From: Erythrobacteraceae bacterium CCH12-C2
GTDB taxonomy: Bacteria > Pseudomonadota > Alphaproteobacteria > Sphingomonadales > Sphingomonadaceae
Reading direction: 5' to 3'
DNA length: 19,082 nucleotides
NCBI GenBank assembly: GCA_001556995.1
Contig: LSKF01000045.1
Span: forward strand, 1-19,082
The notes under the pieces are model-generated. The model was not told the origin of the DNA. It made no database searches and was given only the letters and a program-made list of their open reading frames with translations. Of the stretch, positions 1 to 7,942 are shown piece after piece. The translations under genes and the position numbers were made by a program. The stretch's first letter is position 1. Every line of letters begins with the position of its first letter.

Positions 1-57
1 CGACGAAGCCCCAACCCTCCTTAAATCACAACCTCAAATCTGTGCCATTGGTGCTGA

Positions 58-249
58 CGGGGGACAACCTCCAACAGTCCGCTATGGGACTGGCTCGAGG
101 TGACCGAATGGCTCTACGCCCTTTCGAAAATCGACCGCGAAGCGGTAGTCGAGGCCCGGGTCGTCAAGGAGGCCAATCGCTTTCTTGAGTTGCATGTCGG
201 GGAGCCTGATGACTTCGTCCAGCTGCTTAGGATGCTGGAATCTGCCTGA
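58..249 (+). pseudogene. C-terminal remnant of an unidentified protein (possibly HTH-associated)
   Basis: The frame is open from base 58 to a TGA at 247-249 and has no start codon that would give a whole protein. It encodes a helical, charged tail with the motif SPLWDWLEVTEWLY followed by ARVVKEANRFLE. As I recall it, this kind of tail ends some small helix-turn-helix or antitoxin-like proteins of Alphaproteobacteria and Actinobacteria; that is weak recognition. The upstream bases are closed in this frame by a TGA at 55-57, while the frame of bases 2-103 is open across the join, so a frameshift near base 75 could link the two. Most likely this is the broken 3' end of a gene that begins outside the window. 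Confidence 0.3.
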
Positions 250-546
250 TCTTAGGTAGCCTCATCCCGGTTGATTGGACAATCTGGGTGCTAATTCGGC
301 TATCGGCGTGACATGCACGAATGCGTCTTGAAGAGCATGGACCATCGCCGCGCGACAGATCCCGAACAGGAGCGTATGACTGCAGCGCTTGCACGCGCAG
401 CTTATCGACCGACTCCAGATCGATCAAAATGGACCCGTGGGTGGCGGGGAAAGCATTTGCATAGGAAGGCCGCGCAGTGGCTGGTTGAAAGCGATCAGAT
501 ACAATCCACTACGCGGCAAGTGCGTCGATGCCGTGTTGGTAGGAGG
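250..546. other. gap without a recognised gene downstream of cusF
   Basis: Between the left remnant and the end of cusF I see no protein I recognise on either strand. Open frames exist (for example a plus-strand one from 313), but that one continues antisense through cusF and has unconvincing codon use. There is no T-run hairpin after the cusF stop, so I cannot point to the end of the cus transcript. The stretch may contain decayed coding sequence, since short frames on the minus strand read like protein for 20-30 codons before breaking. Confidence 0.4.
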
Positions 547-906
547 TCAATTACCCTTCGTGATGGCGGTAACTGTCCCAGCCCGGCCGTCCCATTGGAG
601 ATCAAACGAAACAGCATCGCCAACATCGATGCCTGCAAGTTTGTCAGCTTCTACCGCGAAGCCCATTTCCATTGCAGGCCATTCCAGTGCGGCAATCGGG
701 CCATGATTCAGTGTGACCCTGCCTTCGGCTGCGTCGATCGCGGTGACGGTCCCGGTTCCACTTGCCATCACCGGTTCAGCCGGCATCGCCATTTCTCCCA
801 TCGGATCGGCCGACACATCCGCTTTGGGGGCGGCGGCGTTATTGTCACAACCAGCGATGGCAACGGACAAGGTCACAAGCATTGCAATTGATACTAACGT
901 CTTCAT
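547..906 (-). CDS. cusF: CusF-like periplasmic Cu(I)/Ag(I)-binding lipoprotein
   Basis: This is the metallochaperone of the Cus system: it binds Cu(I)/Ag(I) in the periplasm and passes it to CusB. The 119-residue product has the CusF OB-fold core from about residue 50, with the ligand set H68, W76, M79 and M81 (WPAMEM motif, the cation-pi Trp plus two Met). The N-terminus is a lipoprotein signal ending AIAGC with C20 as the lipidation site, whereas E. coli CusF is soluble. A linker of about 30 residues carries four extra Met (M36, M39, M41, M47). AAGGAG lies 7 nt before the ATG, inside the 3' end of cusA, and the ATG overlaps the cusA stop as ATGA. It is the last gene of the operon. Confidence 0.9.
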   Translation of the reverse strand: MKTLVSIAMLVTLSVAIAGCDNNAAAPKADVSADPMGEMAMPAEPVMASGTGTVTAIDAAEGRVTLNHGPIAALEWPAMEMGFAVEADKLAGIDVGDAVSFDLQWDGRAGTVTAITKGN

Positions 907-3900
907 TTCAAATCTCCTTGGTGTTTAATCTGGGTGCGCCGGCGCATCAGCAAATACGCAGCGGGAATGATCAGCATCGAAAGTAGGGGCGCAGTCAGCA
1001 TCCCGCCTACCATCGGCGCTGCGATGCGGCTCATGACTTCCGATCCGGTTCCAGTGCCAGTCAGGATGGGGAACAACCCCGCGAGAATTACCGCAACTGT
1101 CATCGCTTTGGGGCGAACACGAAGCAACGCCCCTTCGCGGACTGCGGCTTCGACATCCTCTGGCTTGTGTTCGGCCAATGCGTGCTTCAGGTAGATAAGC
1201 ATCACCACGCCGAACTCTGCGGCGACCCCTGCGAGCGCGATGAATCCTACACCTGTTGCAACTGACTGGTTGTAGCCCAGCAAATAGAGCAACCATACAC
1301 CACCAGTCAGCGCGAACGGCAGTGTCGCCATGATGAGCACGGCCTCGTCCCAGCGACGGAACGTTGCATAAAGCAGCGCAAAAATGATCAGCAAGGTTGC
1401 GGGAACCACGATTTGCAATCGCTGCGTTGCCCGCTCAAGAAACTCGAACTGGCCTGTGTAGGCGACGCTGATCCCAGGCGGCAATTCGACCTGCTCGGCG
1501 ACTGCCCGCTGCAGATCGCCAACAATATCGGTCAGGGCGCGGTCGCGGCCATCGATATAGACCCATGTCGCAGGTCGGCCATTCTCGCTTCTGAGCATCG
1601 GCGGCCCGGTGGTGACCCGGACATCGGCGACCGTTCCGAGCGTGATTTGCGCCCGCGATGGGGTCAATATCGGAAGATTGACAAGCTCATCAAGGCTGTC
1701 GCGAAGCTCGCGGGGATAGCGCACACTGATCGGGTATCGCGCTAGTCCTTCAACGGTCTGACCGATGACTTCACCGCCAATCGCGCCAGAGACTATGGCC
1801 TGAACATCGGCGATATTCAGGTCATACCGTGCAGCAGCGGCACGGTTGATGTCGACGTCGATATAGCGCCCGCCGGTCAGGCGCTCGGCCAATGCTGAGC
1901 TTATTCCCGGCACGTTTTTGGCCACTGTTTCGATTTCGCGTGCCACACGATCGATCTCATCGAGGTCCGCACCGGAAACCTTTACGCCGATGGGGCTCTT
2001 GATGCCGGTTGCCAGCATGTCGATCCGATTGCGAATAGGCGGTATCCAGAAATTGGCGAGGCCAGGAACCTGAACTGTTCGATCAAGCTCGTCGATCAGC
2101 TTCTCTTGCGTCATGCCCGGACGCCATTGGCTCTCGGGCTTGAACCTGATCGTCGTTTCGAACATTTCGAGCGGGGCAGGGTCGGTGGCCGTATCCGCAC
2201 GCCCCGCTTTGCCAAACACGCTCTCCACTTCTGGTACGGTCTTGATGAGACGATCGGTCTGTTGAAGGAGCAATGCGGCTCTCGCAGTCGATATGCCCGG
2301 TAACGCCGACGGCATGTAGAGGAGGTCGCCTTCGTTCATTTGCGGCATGAACTCGCCACCGGTCTGGCTGATAGGCCACAGGCTTGAGGCAAAGATGAGT
2401 CCAGCAATGATCAGAGCCTGCTTTGGTCTGGCAAGCACCCAATCAAGCGCCGGACGGTATATCCGCGTGAGGAAGCGGTTGATCGGATTGGCGTCTTCGG
2501 CAGGAATCTTCCCGCGGATCAGCCAGCCCATCAGGACCGGCACCAATGTTATCGAGAGCAAGGCCGCTGCGGCCATCGCATAGGTCTTGGTAAAGGCCAG
2601 CGGTGCAAACAGCCGCCCTTCCTGACCCTGCAGCGAGAAAATCGGGATGAAAGAGAAGGTGATGATGAGCAGGCTCAGGAACAGCGCCGGGCCGACCTCG
2701 GCTGCCGCATCGGTGATGACGCGCCAGCGCTCTGCGCCTTTGAGCTCCTGGTCGGGATGCTCGTGTGCCCAGCGTTCGAGATGCTTGTGCGCATTTTCGA
2801 TCATCACTACCGCTGCATCGACCATTGCCCCGATAGCGATGGCGATTCCGCCCAACGACAGAATGTTGGCGTTCAGGCCCTGCACGCGCATGACGATGAA
2901 GGCCATAAGTATGCCCAATGGCAACGTCAGGATCGCAACCATCGCTGACCGGGCGTGCCACAGAAACAGGACGCAAACGAGCGCGACAATCGCAAATTCT
3001 TCGAGCAGCTTGAAGCTCAGATTTTCAACGGCGCTGTCGATCAGGCCCGAGCGGTCATAGGTCGTAACAATTTCGATCCCGTCAGGCAGGCTCGATTTCA
3101 ACTCGGCAAGTTTGACACGCACACCCTCGATAACCTCGCGGGCATTCTTGCCCTGGCGCATGACGATAACGCCTCCGGCGACCTCGCCTTCGCCGTTCAA
3201 CTCGGCAATTCCGCGCCGCATGTCGGGGCCAATCTGGACAGTCGCCACGTCGCCGATGGTAACAGGAATACCGCCTGCGGCGCTGCGCACTGGAACGGCA
3301 CGAAAATCATCGAGCGTCTCAAGATAGCCTGTTGCGCGTACGACATACTCGGCGTCGGCCAGTTCAACCACGGCCCCGCCGGTTTCCTGATTGGCGCGCG
3401 TGAGCGCCGCGCTCACATCCATCGCGGTCACACCGTAAGAGGCGAGCTTCTGCGGATCGACGATCACCTGATATTGCCGGACCATCCCGCCGATGCTGGC
3501 AACCTCGGCAACGCCGGGCACGGCCTTCAATTCAAAGCGCAGGAACCAGTCCTGGATGCTGCGGAGCTGTGCGAGGTCGTGACGCCCTGTCCGGTCGACC
3601 AGTGCATACTCGTAGATCCAGCCCACGCCGGTTGCATCCGGACCCAGTGAGGCACGGGCTCCTGCTGGCAGGCGGCCTTGCACTTCGCTCAGATATTCAA
3701 GCACCCGGCTTCGTGCCCAATAAAGATCGGTGCCATCTTCGAACAGCACATAGACAAAGCTGTCGCCGACGAAGGAGTATCCGCGCACAGCGCGCGCACC
3801 AGGCACCGAGAGCATCGTCGTCGTGATGGGATAGGTGACCTGATTTTCGACGATTTGCGGCGCCTGTCCGGGATAGGTCGTACGAATGATCACCTGCACG

Positions 3901-4031
3901 TCAGACAGATCGGGCAGGGCATCGACGGGTGTCGTGCGCATGGCTCCGATGCCGATGATGGTCAGCACAAGTGCTGCCATGACGATCAGGCCGCGCGCCT
4001 TGACCGACCAGCGGATGATCGCGGCAATCAT
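903..4031 (-). CDS. cusA: CusA/SilA-type Cu(I)/Ag(I) efflux RND transporter
   Basis: This is the inner-membrane proton/metal antiporter of the CusCBA complex. At 1042 residues it is normal for the HME-RND family, with twelve membrane segments around two large periplasmic loops (about residues 35-340 and 560-870). Residues fall on E. coli CusA numbering: the methionine triad M573 (LLYMP), M623 (LEMFETT) and M672 (RIDML), with D405 ([13 protein letters not shown]) and E939 (AGVAAEFG) in the proton relay. The relay Lys is K975 in RVRPKAMT; the shift from 984 reflects a loop 9 residues shorter. This set marks a monovalent Cu/Ag pump rather than a Czc-type one. The start overlaps the cusB stop as ATGA and the stop overlaps the cusF start, so translation of cusBAF is probably coupled. 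Confidence 0.97.
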   Translation of the reverse strand: MIAAIIRWSVKARGLIVMAALVLTIIGIGAMRTTPVDALPDLSDVQVIIRTTYPGQAPQIVENQVTYPITTTMLSVPGARAVRGYSFVGDSFVYVLFEDGTDLYWARSRVLEYLSEVQGRLPAGARASLGPDATGVGWIYEYALVDRTGRHDLAQLRSIQDWFLRFELKAVPGVAEVASIGGMVRQYQVIVDPQKLASYGVTAMDVSAALTRANQETGGAVVELADAEYVVRATGYLETLDDFRAVPVRSAAGGIPVTIGDVATVQIGPDMRRGIAELNGEGEVAGGVIVMRQGKNAREVIEGVRVKLAELKSSLPDGIEIVTTYDRSGLIDSAVENLSFKLLEEFAIVALVCVLFLWHARSAMVAILTLPLGILMAFIVMRVQGLNANILSLGGIAIAIGAMVDAAVVMIENAHKHLERWAHEHPDQELKGAERWRVITDAAAEVGPALFLSLLIITFSFIPIFSLQGQEGRLFAPLAFTKTYAMAAAALLSITLVPVLMGWLIRGKIPAEDANPINRFLTRIYRPALDWVLARPKQALIIAGLIFASSLWPISQTGGEFMPQMNEGDLLYMPSALPGISTARAALLLQQTDRLIKTVPEVESVFGKAGRADTATDPAPLEMFETTIRFKPESQWRPGMTQEKLIDELDRTVQVPGLANFWIPPIRNRIDMLATGIKSPIGVKVSGADLDEIDRVAREIETVAKNVPGISSALAERLTGGRYIDVDINRAAAARYDLNIADVQAIVSGAIGGEVIGQTVEGLARYPISVRYPRELRDSLDELVNLPILTPSRAQITLGTVADVRVTTGPPMLRSENGRPATWVYIDGRDRALTDIVGDLQRAVAEQVELPPGISVAYTGQFEFLERATQRLQIVVPATLLIIFALLYATFRRWDEAVLIMATLPFALTGGVWLLYLLGYNQSVATGVGFIALAGVAAEFGVVMLIYLKHALAEHKPEDVEAAVREGALLRVRPKAMTVAVILAGLFPILTGTGTGSEVMSRIAAPMVGGMLTAPLLSMLIIPAAYLLMRRRTQIKHQGDLK

Positions 4032-5269
4032 CGGGCACCTGCAAGCGGACGGACAGCAATACCGGTGAGGCTGGCTTCGGAATCGAGCAGGAACTGCCCT
4101 GAGGCTACCACCCGCTCGCCGGCGGTCAAACCCTCCAGTATCTCCGTTTGCCCGCCGCCTTCGCGGCCCGCCCGCACTTCGGCGGGGTGGTAGCGGCCAT
4201 CGTCCTTGGCGAGCATCACAATGGTGCGCGTTCCGGTACGAATGACCGCTTCGCTGGGGACCAGCAGCGTCGGCGGGCCATCACCTCCCAGAGCGACCTG
4301 AGCAAACATGCCGGGACGCAACCGTCCGCTGCGATTGGTCAGTTCGATACGTGCCGTAAGGGTGCGGCTGTCTGTCTGCGTGGTCGGTAGAACAGCGATG
4401 ATCCGCCCAACGAAACTCTCGCCGGGAAATGCAGCAAGTGTCGCGTTGGCGGGCTGTCCAATGCGGAGCGTACTCGACTGCGCTTCGGGGACCGCAGCGT
4501 TGAGCCATACGGTGCCAAGGCCAGTCACTCGCGCAAGCGTTTGCCCTTGGTCCAGCGTCACGCCGACGCGCGCATCTAGCGTCTGGATAACGCCAGAGAT
4601 CGGCGAGGTGATCGTCATCGTGCCGTCGCTGCGACCCGTGCGCTCGACACGAGCGATCAGCCCGTCGGACATTCCCAGAAGCCGCAGCCTTTGTCGCGCC
4701 GCCGATGTAAGTTCTGGTTGGTCAAGGCGCTTGACGCTTAAGAACTCGGTCTGCGCGCTCCCCCATTCAGGCAACTGGACATCGGCAATTGGCGCACCCG
4801 CGCGCACCACGTCGCCAGGTGCGCGGGCATAGACGCGGGTGACGAAACCGCCGGACCGCGCCTGAATGACTGCCACATCCCGGTCGTTGAATTCAATGGT
4901 GCCGGTCACGCTGATCGTGTCCGCCAGACTTCCCATCTTGGCTTCGGCGACGCGGATGCCGAGATTTTGCATGGCCGAAGGGTCGATGCTTACACCTGAC
5001 GCGTCACCTGCACCACCCGCGCCGTCATCCGCACATTTCGGTTCCAGCTGCATGTCCATGAACGGCGATTTGCCGGGCTGGTCGAACTTCTGCTGGGGAA
5101 ACATCGGGTCATAATAATAGAGAACTTCGCAGCCATCCTCGCCCGCCGCACCAGAAGTTGGGCTCTCGCTGCCGCGCTGCCCAAGATAATATCCGCCGGC
5201 CCCGGCGATCAGCGCAGTTGCCATGATTCCGGCGCGCCAACGCGCTGCCCGCTGTGTAGCATCCGTCAT
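4028..5269 (-). CDS. cusB: CusB-type periplasmic adaptor (membrane fusion) protein
   Basis: This adaptor bridges CusA and CusC and takes metal from CusF. The 413-residue product has an N-terminal signal anchor (about residues 14-30). Next comes a heavy-metal-binding domain, roughly residues 47-79, with C47, YYYDPM (M56), [12 protein letters not shown] (M71, M73, C79); the Met positions correspond to the CusB metal site. Hairpin/lipoyl halves ([32 protein letters not shown]) and the beta-barrel and membrane-proximal domains follow. No lipobox Cys is visible. The start overlaps the cusC stop and the stop overlaps the cusA start, both as ATGA, typical of one tightly coupled operon. Confidence 0.95.
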   Translation of the reverse strand: MTDATQRAARWRAGIMATALIAGAGGYYLGQRGSESPTSGAAGEDGCEVLYYYDPMFPQQKFDQPGKSPFMDMQLEPKCADDGAGGAGDASGVSIDPSAMQNLGIRVAEAKMGSLADTISVTGTIEFNDRDVAVIQARSGGFVTRVYARAPGDVVRAGAPIADVQLPEWGSAQTEFLSVKRLDQPELTSAARQRLRLLGMSDGLIARVERTGRSDGTMTITSPISGVIQTLDARVGVTLDQGQTLARVTGLGTVWLNAAVPEAQSSTLRIGQPANATLAAFPGESFVGRIIAVLPTTQTDSRTLTARIELTNRSGRLRPGMFAQVALGGDGPPTLLVPSEAVIRTGTRTIVMLAKDDGRYHPAEVRAGREGGGQTEILEGLTAGERVVASGQFLLDSEASLTGIAVRPLAGAR

Positions 5270-6495
5270 GGCTGCTCTCCCGAATAGGTAATGATAATGC
5301 GCACTGCGTCGCGGGCGACGGCGGCTTCACGGTCGAGCAAGTCGACTTCCGCCTCCGCAACGCTGAGTGTCGCGAGCAAGGCCGTCCCCAGATCGACAGT
5401 GCCGGCACCGTAGCTGTCAAAGTCCAGCTTGGCGCGCCTTCGCGCGAGGGGCACCAGAGTGTCGCGTGCATTGATCAGCAATGCGTGATGCATGGTATGC
5501 TCAGCCAAATCGTTTTCAAGCAAGGCCAGAGCGTCGCGCTCGCTAGCCACCCGGTCGAGCCGGGCACGCTCCAGTTCAAGTGTCCGTGCTGCGATAATGG
5601 GGTCCTGGCGCCTGCGGGCAAAGAGAGGAAGGTCGATTGACACGCCCACCGAGACCAGATCGCCGAAGCGCGGTTCGCGCCTGCCATACATCGCGCTCAC
5701 CCGCCAATCCGGTCGCTTTGCAGCTTGGGCCAACCGGACATCTGCGTCCCTCGCCGTCGTCTGGGCGTCGAGCGCTCTCAGGCTTGGTAGATCATCGAGC
5801 TCCGCAAGCAGTGCTTCGCGATCAATATTCAGGTCGGGTGGGCCGCCAACGACCGAAACGTTCGGATCGCCAATATATCGTGCAAGCCGGGCACGTGCCT
5901 GTGCAATCTCGGCCACCAAAGCGCTGCGCCGGTCACTGACCTGCGCGCGCAGTTGTTCAGGTTCAAGGGCTTGCGAGGGGCGCGCACTGCCCGATGCAAG
6001 ACGGGCCGTTACAGTCGCTTGGAGATCAGAAAGGCTCTCATCGAGCAGCGTCAGTTGTTGCAGGCGGCGCTCGGCATAATAGAGATCGATCCAGGCCAGC
6101 GCGGTTTCCAGCCTGACTCTGCGAGCCTCTAGCGCGACATCAGCTTCGGCGATGCCGATCTCCGCTCCGGCGCGAGTAGCCCGGGCACGACGCGTTGCCG
6201 GATTGATAAACTCTTGGGTTACACCAATCGTCGTCATCGTGAAGTCGTCGCGGTTGAAGCGTCCGGCGTCTGGCCCGGTGACAGGAAAGTCGCGGATACC
6301 AAGGTCGAGTGTCGGATCCGGAAGACGATCGGCGGCAATTGCTGCCGACTGTGCTGCCTCGACACCGGCCGTGCGCGCCATGACACTTGGCGCGTCGCGC
6401 TTGGCGCGTTCGAGCGCTGCGTCGAATGTCAGCGGCTCGGCTGCAAGTTGTCCGGGCAGCACGATCGCCGCCATGAAAAAGGTCAAATGTCGCAT
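5266..6495 (-). CDS. cusC: TolC-family outer-membrane factor (CusC)
   Basis: This is the outer-membrane channel of the tripartite Cus pump. The product is about 409 residues with a Sec signal peptide (MRHLTFFMAAIVLPGQLAAEP) and two repeats of long alpha-helical barrel segments rich in Ala, Arg, Leu and Glu, the pattern of the outer membrane efflux protein family. There is no lipobox Cys, unlike E. coli CusC. I chose the ATG at 6493-6495, which has a GGGGG stretch five bases upstream; an in-frame TTG four codons earlier (6507) is possible but would spoil the signal-peptide N-terminus. A strong hairpin (6529-6560) separates it from the upstream gene. Assignment to CusC rather than a generic TolC relative rests on the cusBAF neighbours. 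Confidence 0.9.
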   Translation of the reverse strand: MRHLTFFMAAIVLPGQLAAEPLTFDAALERAKRDAPSVMARTAGVEAAQSAAIAADRLPDPTLDLGIRDFPVTGPDAGRFNRDDFTMTTIGVTQEFINPATRRARATRAGAEIGIAEADVALEARRVRLETALAWIDLYYAERRLQQLTLLDESLSDLQATVTARLASGSARPSQALEPEQLRAQVSDRRSALVAEIAQARARLARYIGDPNVSVVGGPPDLNIDREALLAELDDLPSLRALDAQTTARDADVRLAQAAKRPDWRVSAMYGRREPRFGDLVSVGVSIDLPLFARRRQDPIIAARTLELERARLDRVASERDALALLENDLAEHTMHHALLINARDTLVPLARRRAKLDFDSYGAGTVDLGTALLATLSVAEAEVDLLDREAAVARDAVRIIITYSGEQP

Positions 6496-6528
6496 ACGCG
6501 CCCCCAAAGTGAACCAATGTCAGGGAAG

Positions 6529-6560
6529 CTCCCCGCTGGCACTCACGCACCAGCGGGGAG
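6529..6560 (-). other. stable hairpin between the small secreted-protein gene and cusC
   Basis: An 11-bp perfect inverted repeat (CTCCCCGCTGG at 6529-6539, its complement at 6550-6560) encloses a 10-nt loop in the 74-nt gap before cusC. On the minus-strand transcript it is followed by mixed sequence, not a U-run. It looks more like an mRNA-processing or stability element, or a weak attenuator, than a full intrinsic terminator. Confidence 0.6.
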
Positions 6561-6569
6561 AGCCAGGCA

Positions 6570-6821
6570 TTATCCCAAGGGTGGCTTTTCCATGCACGAA
6601 CCGCTTGTGGCGGTGCCGCGCATCATCGGACAGTCGCAATTGGCCATGGTGGACGAGTCCGCGACCCAAACGCGAACGCGCGTAGGCAGGTTCGACTTGT
6701 TCGGGCCCGCAACGGGCCGATTTTGCCATTCCCAGTGGCCTGGCCCGCGATCATGGGCGGCAGCGGGCGACACAGAGGTGACTGCCGCAAGCGCAGCAGC
6801 AATTGTCAGTAGAATTTTCAT
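6570..6821 (-). CDS. small secreted Cys/Met-containing protein of unknown function
   Basis: The 83-residue product has a clear Sec signal peptide (MKILLTIAAALAAVTSVSPAAA, cleavage before HD). The mature ~60 residues contain HWEWQNRP, an RVRVWVADSS strand and a Cys/Met cluster near the end: C62, C64, M66, M67, C76 (NCDCPMM, GSCMEK). These are soft-metal ligands, so periplasmic Cu/Ag binding is plausible, but I recognise no characterised family. AAGGAAA lies about 8 nt before the ATG. It sits 69 nt after the upstream Cys/Met protein and 74 nt before cusC, all on one strand, which suggests membership of the cus operon. Confidence 0.7.
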   Translation of the reverse strand: MKILLTIAAALAAVTSVSPAAAHDRGPGHWEWQNRPVAGPNKSNLPTRVRVWVADSSTMANCDCPMMRGTATSGSCMEKPPLG

Positions 6822-6890
6822 CTTGGGTTTCCTTGATTGAATGACTTGAGCACCCGAAGCAGCGTCAAGGCTGCCGGGGTGCCGGTTCGT

Positions 6891-7274
6891 TCATCCAAGG
6901 AAGTTGGGCGGGTCCGGGATTGGCGCTTCGGCGCGCCCGTTCAAGACCGGGCTGAGGGAGATGTCATGAACTGCCGTCGCAACCAAATCCAAGCCTTCAG
7001 CAGGCGACATTGGTCCCAGACCCACAAGAGGCACACAGCCCGCCATAGCGAAACAGCCGGCCTTCATGTCTTTGCATGGAGGTTCGTCCTGACGCGATTG
7101 CTTTTGGGCATCCATGCAATCCGACATGGAATCCATCTCACCGGGGACGTCGCTGCTAGCAGATGTCTGCGCGTGCTGCATCTCAGCGCAAGGCGGCGAA
7201 GCATAGGCCACGCCCTGCCACAGAAGGCCGAACAGAGCTCCCAGCAGCAAGAGATGGCGAAAAAGCGTTTTCAT
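6891..7274 (-). CDS. secreted Cys/Met-rich protein of unknown function, cus-associated
   Basis: The 127-residue product has a signal peptide or anchor (MKTLFRHLLLLGALFGLLWQ, then GVAYAS). The mature part is rich in Cys and Met: C29, C53, C67, C74, C80 with EMQH, MDSMSDCMDA, CKDM, CFAMAGC. A short hydrophobic stretch and a proline-rich tail (PIPDPPNFLG) close it. It probably binds metal in the periplasm, or is a membrane-tethered helper of the Cus system; I know of no firm function. I preferred the ATG at 7272-7274, preceded by AGGA, over an upstream start that would extend into the merR gene and precede the signal sequence. It follows the merR gene by 61 nt on the same strand. Confidence 0.65.
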   Translation of the reverse strand: MKTLFRHLLLLGALFGLLWQGVAYASPPCAEMQHAQTSASSDVPGEMDSMSDCMDAQKQSRQDEPPCKDMKAGCFAMAGCVPLVGLGPMSPAEGLDLVATAVHDISLSPVLNGRAEAPIPDPPNFLG

Positions 7275-7335
7275 CTGGTCCTGAGAATTGAGGCTAACGG
7301 CTGTAATTGTCAATTCGGTTGGTAACGCGGAATGG

Positions 7336-7740
7336 TTACGCCGAGACCATCTTACGCGGTCCAAGTGTCTCGATGATCTTGCAGTCGGCGACTGTCCCGT
7401 GACGGCAGGATCCGATCACCCGGTCGAGTTCGCCGCGCAGCGCGCTCAGATCGGCGATCTTGCGATCGATTTCGGTGAGGTGGATGCGCGCGATTCCGTC
7501 GATTGCATCGCAGGATTGATCCTTGTCATCCGACAGCGTGAGGAGCTCGCGCACGGCTTCGAGCGTGAAGCCGAGATCGCGGGCGCGGCGGATGAATGAC
7601 AGCCGCGCCAGATGATCAGTCCCATAGGCCCGGTAATTGGCGCTTGTCCGTGCCGGTGGAGGCAGCAGCCCGATCTTTTCATAATAGCGCACCGTCTCGA
7701 CCTTGGTCGCAGTAGCGTTCGCCAGCTCACCGATTTTCAT
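7336..7740 (-). CDS. MerR-family metal sensor, CadR/PbrR-like
   Basis: This 134-residue transcription activator has the N-terminal winged helix of MerR proteins (MKIGELANATATKVETVRYYEKIGLLPPP), a long dimerisation helix and a C-terminal metal loop. The Cys pattern is C77, C112 and C120 (SCDAIDG; SCRHGTVADCKII). In the family, Cys rather than Ser at position 77 goes with divalent sensors (CadR, PbrR, ZntR, MerR), while Cu(I) sensors such as CueR carry Ser there. The start lies 3 bp from the -35 of a divergent MerR-type promoter whose operator resembles CadR/PbrR boxes. It heads the minus-strand array leading to cusCBAF, so it may be co-transcribed with that operon. Cd/Pb/Zn is the likeliest signal; the actual metal cannot be read from sequence. 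Confidence 0.9.
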   Translation of the reverse strand: MKIGELANATATKVETVRYYEKIGLLPPPARTSANYRAYGTDHLARLSFIRRARDLGFTLEAVRELLTLSDDKDQSCDAIDGIARIHLTEIDRKIADLSALRGELDRVIGSCRHGTVADCKIIETLGPRKMVSA

Positions 7741-7743
7741 GCC

Positions 7744-7774
7744 TTGACCCTATAGTTGCTACAGGGTGTAGATA
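7744..7774 (+). promoter_or_regulatory. MerR-type promoter/operator, copy 1
   Basis: TTGACC (7744-7749) and TAGATA (7769-7774) are separated by 19 bp, the over-long spacer that MerR-family activators untwist. The spacer holds the near-perfect dyad ACCCTATAG-TTG-CTACAGGGT, close to the operators I recall for CadR and PbrR. It fires to the right, towards a truncated CDF reading frame and the methyltransferase. All 31 bases are identical to copy 2 at 9859-9889. Confidence 0.88.
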
Positions 7775-7800
7775 AATACCCGACTCGGGATTTGTCGAGA
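7744..7800 (+). repeat. duplicated promoter-leader segment, copy 1 of 2
   Basis: This segment aligns without gaps to 9859-9915: the first 31 bases are identical and 49 of 57 match overall. The distance from its end to the following ATG is also conserved (11 bases in both copies). The homology then continues at the protein level into the next reading frame, so the duplication included the 5' end of a CDF gene. Confidence 0.85.
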
Positions 7801-7810
7801 AAGATGTTGT

Positions 7811-7942
7811 ATGGTGAATAGTTGTTGTAAAATCGCTGGTGGAAGCGAAGCGTTCGCCGCCTATCCGCGTTGGCGGCAACTGCTGTGGGTGCCACTGTTC
7901 GTTGATCGCTGTTTGACACTAACGGTGCGGCATAATGACTGA
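7811..7942 (+). pseudogene. 5' remnant of a CDF transporter gene
   Basis: The ATG at 7811 opens a 43-codon frame. Its first ~35 residues align ungapped with the N-terminus of the intact CDF protein at 9926: both begin M-x-x-x-CCK and share a block PRWR-x-x-LW-x-x-L-x-V, with about 15 of 35 positions identical. The homology then stops, and no membrane segments, metal site or remaining ~170 residues follow. The frame reads through to a TGA at 7940-7942 that overlaps the methyltransferase start (ATGACTGA). It is therefore the truncated front of a second CDF gene, with its own metal-responsive promoter and leader intact. If still translated, it would act as a leader peptide coupled to the methyltransferase. 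Confidence 0.75.

Noticed and set aside
313..891. A 192-codon open frame on the plus strand
   Set aside because: Most of it is antisense to cusF. The part outside cusF (313-546) has unconvincing codon use and no recognisable protein.
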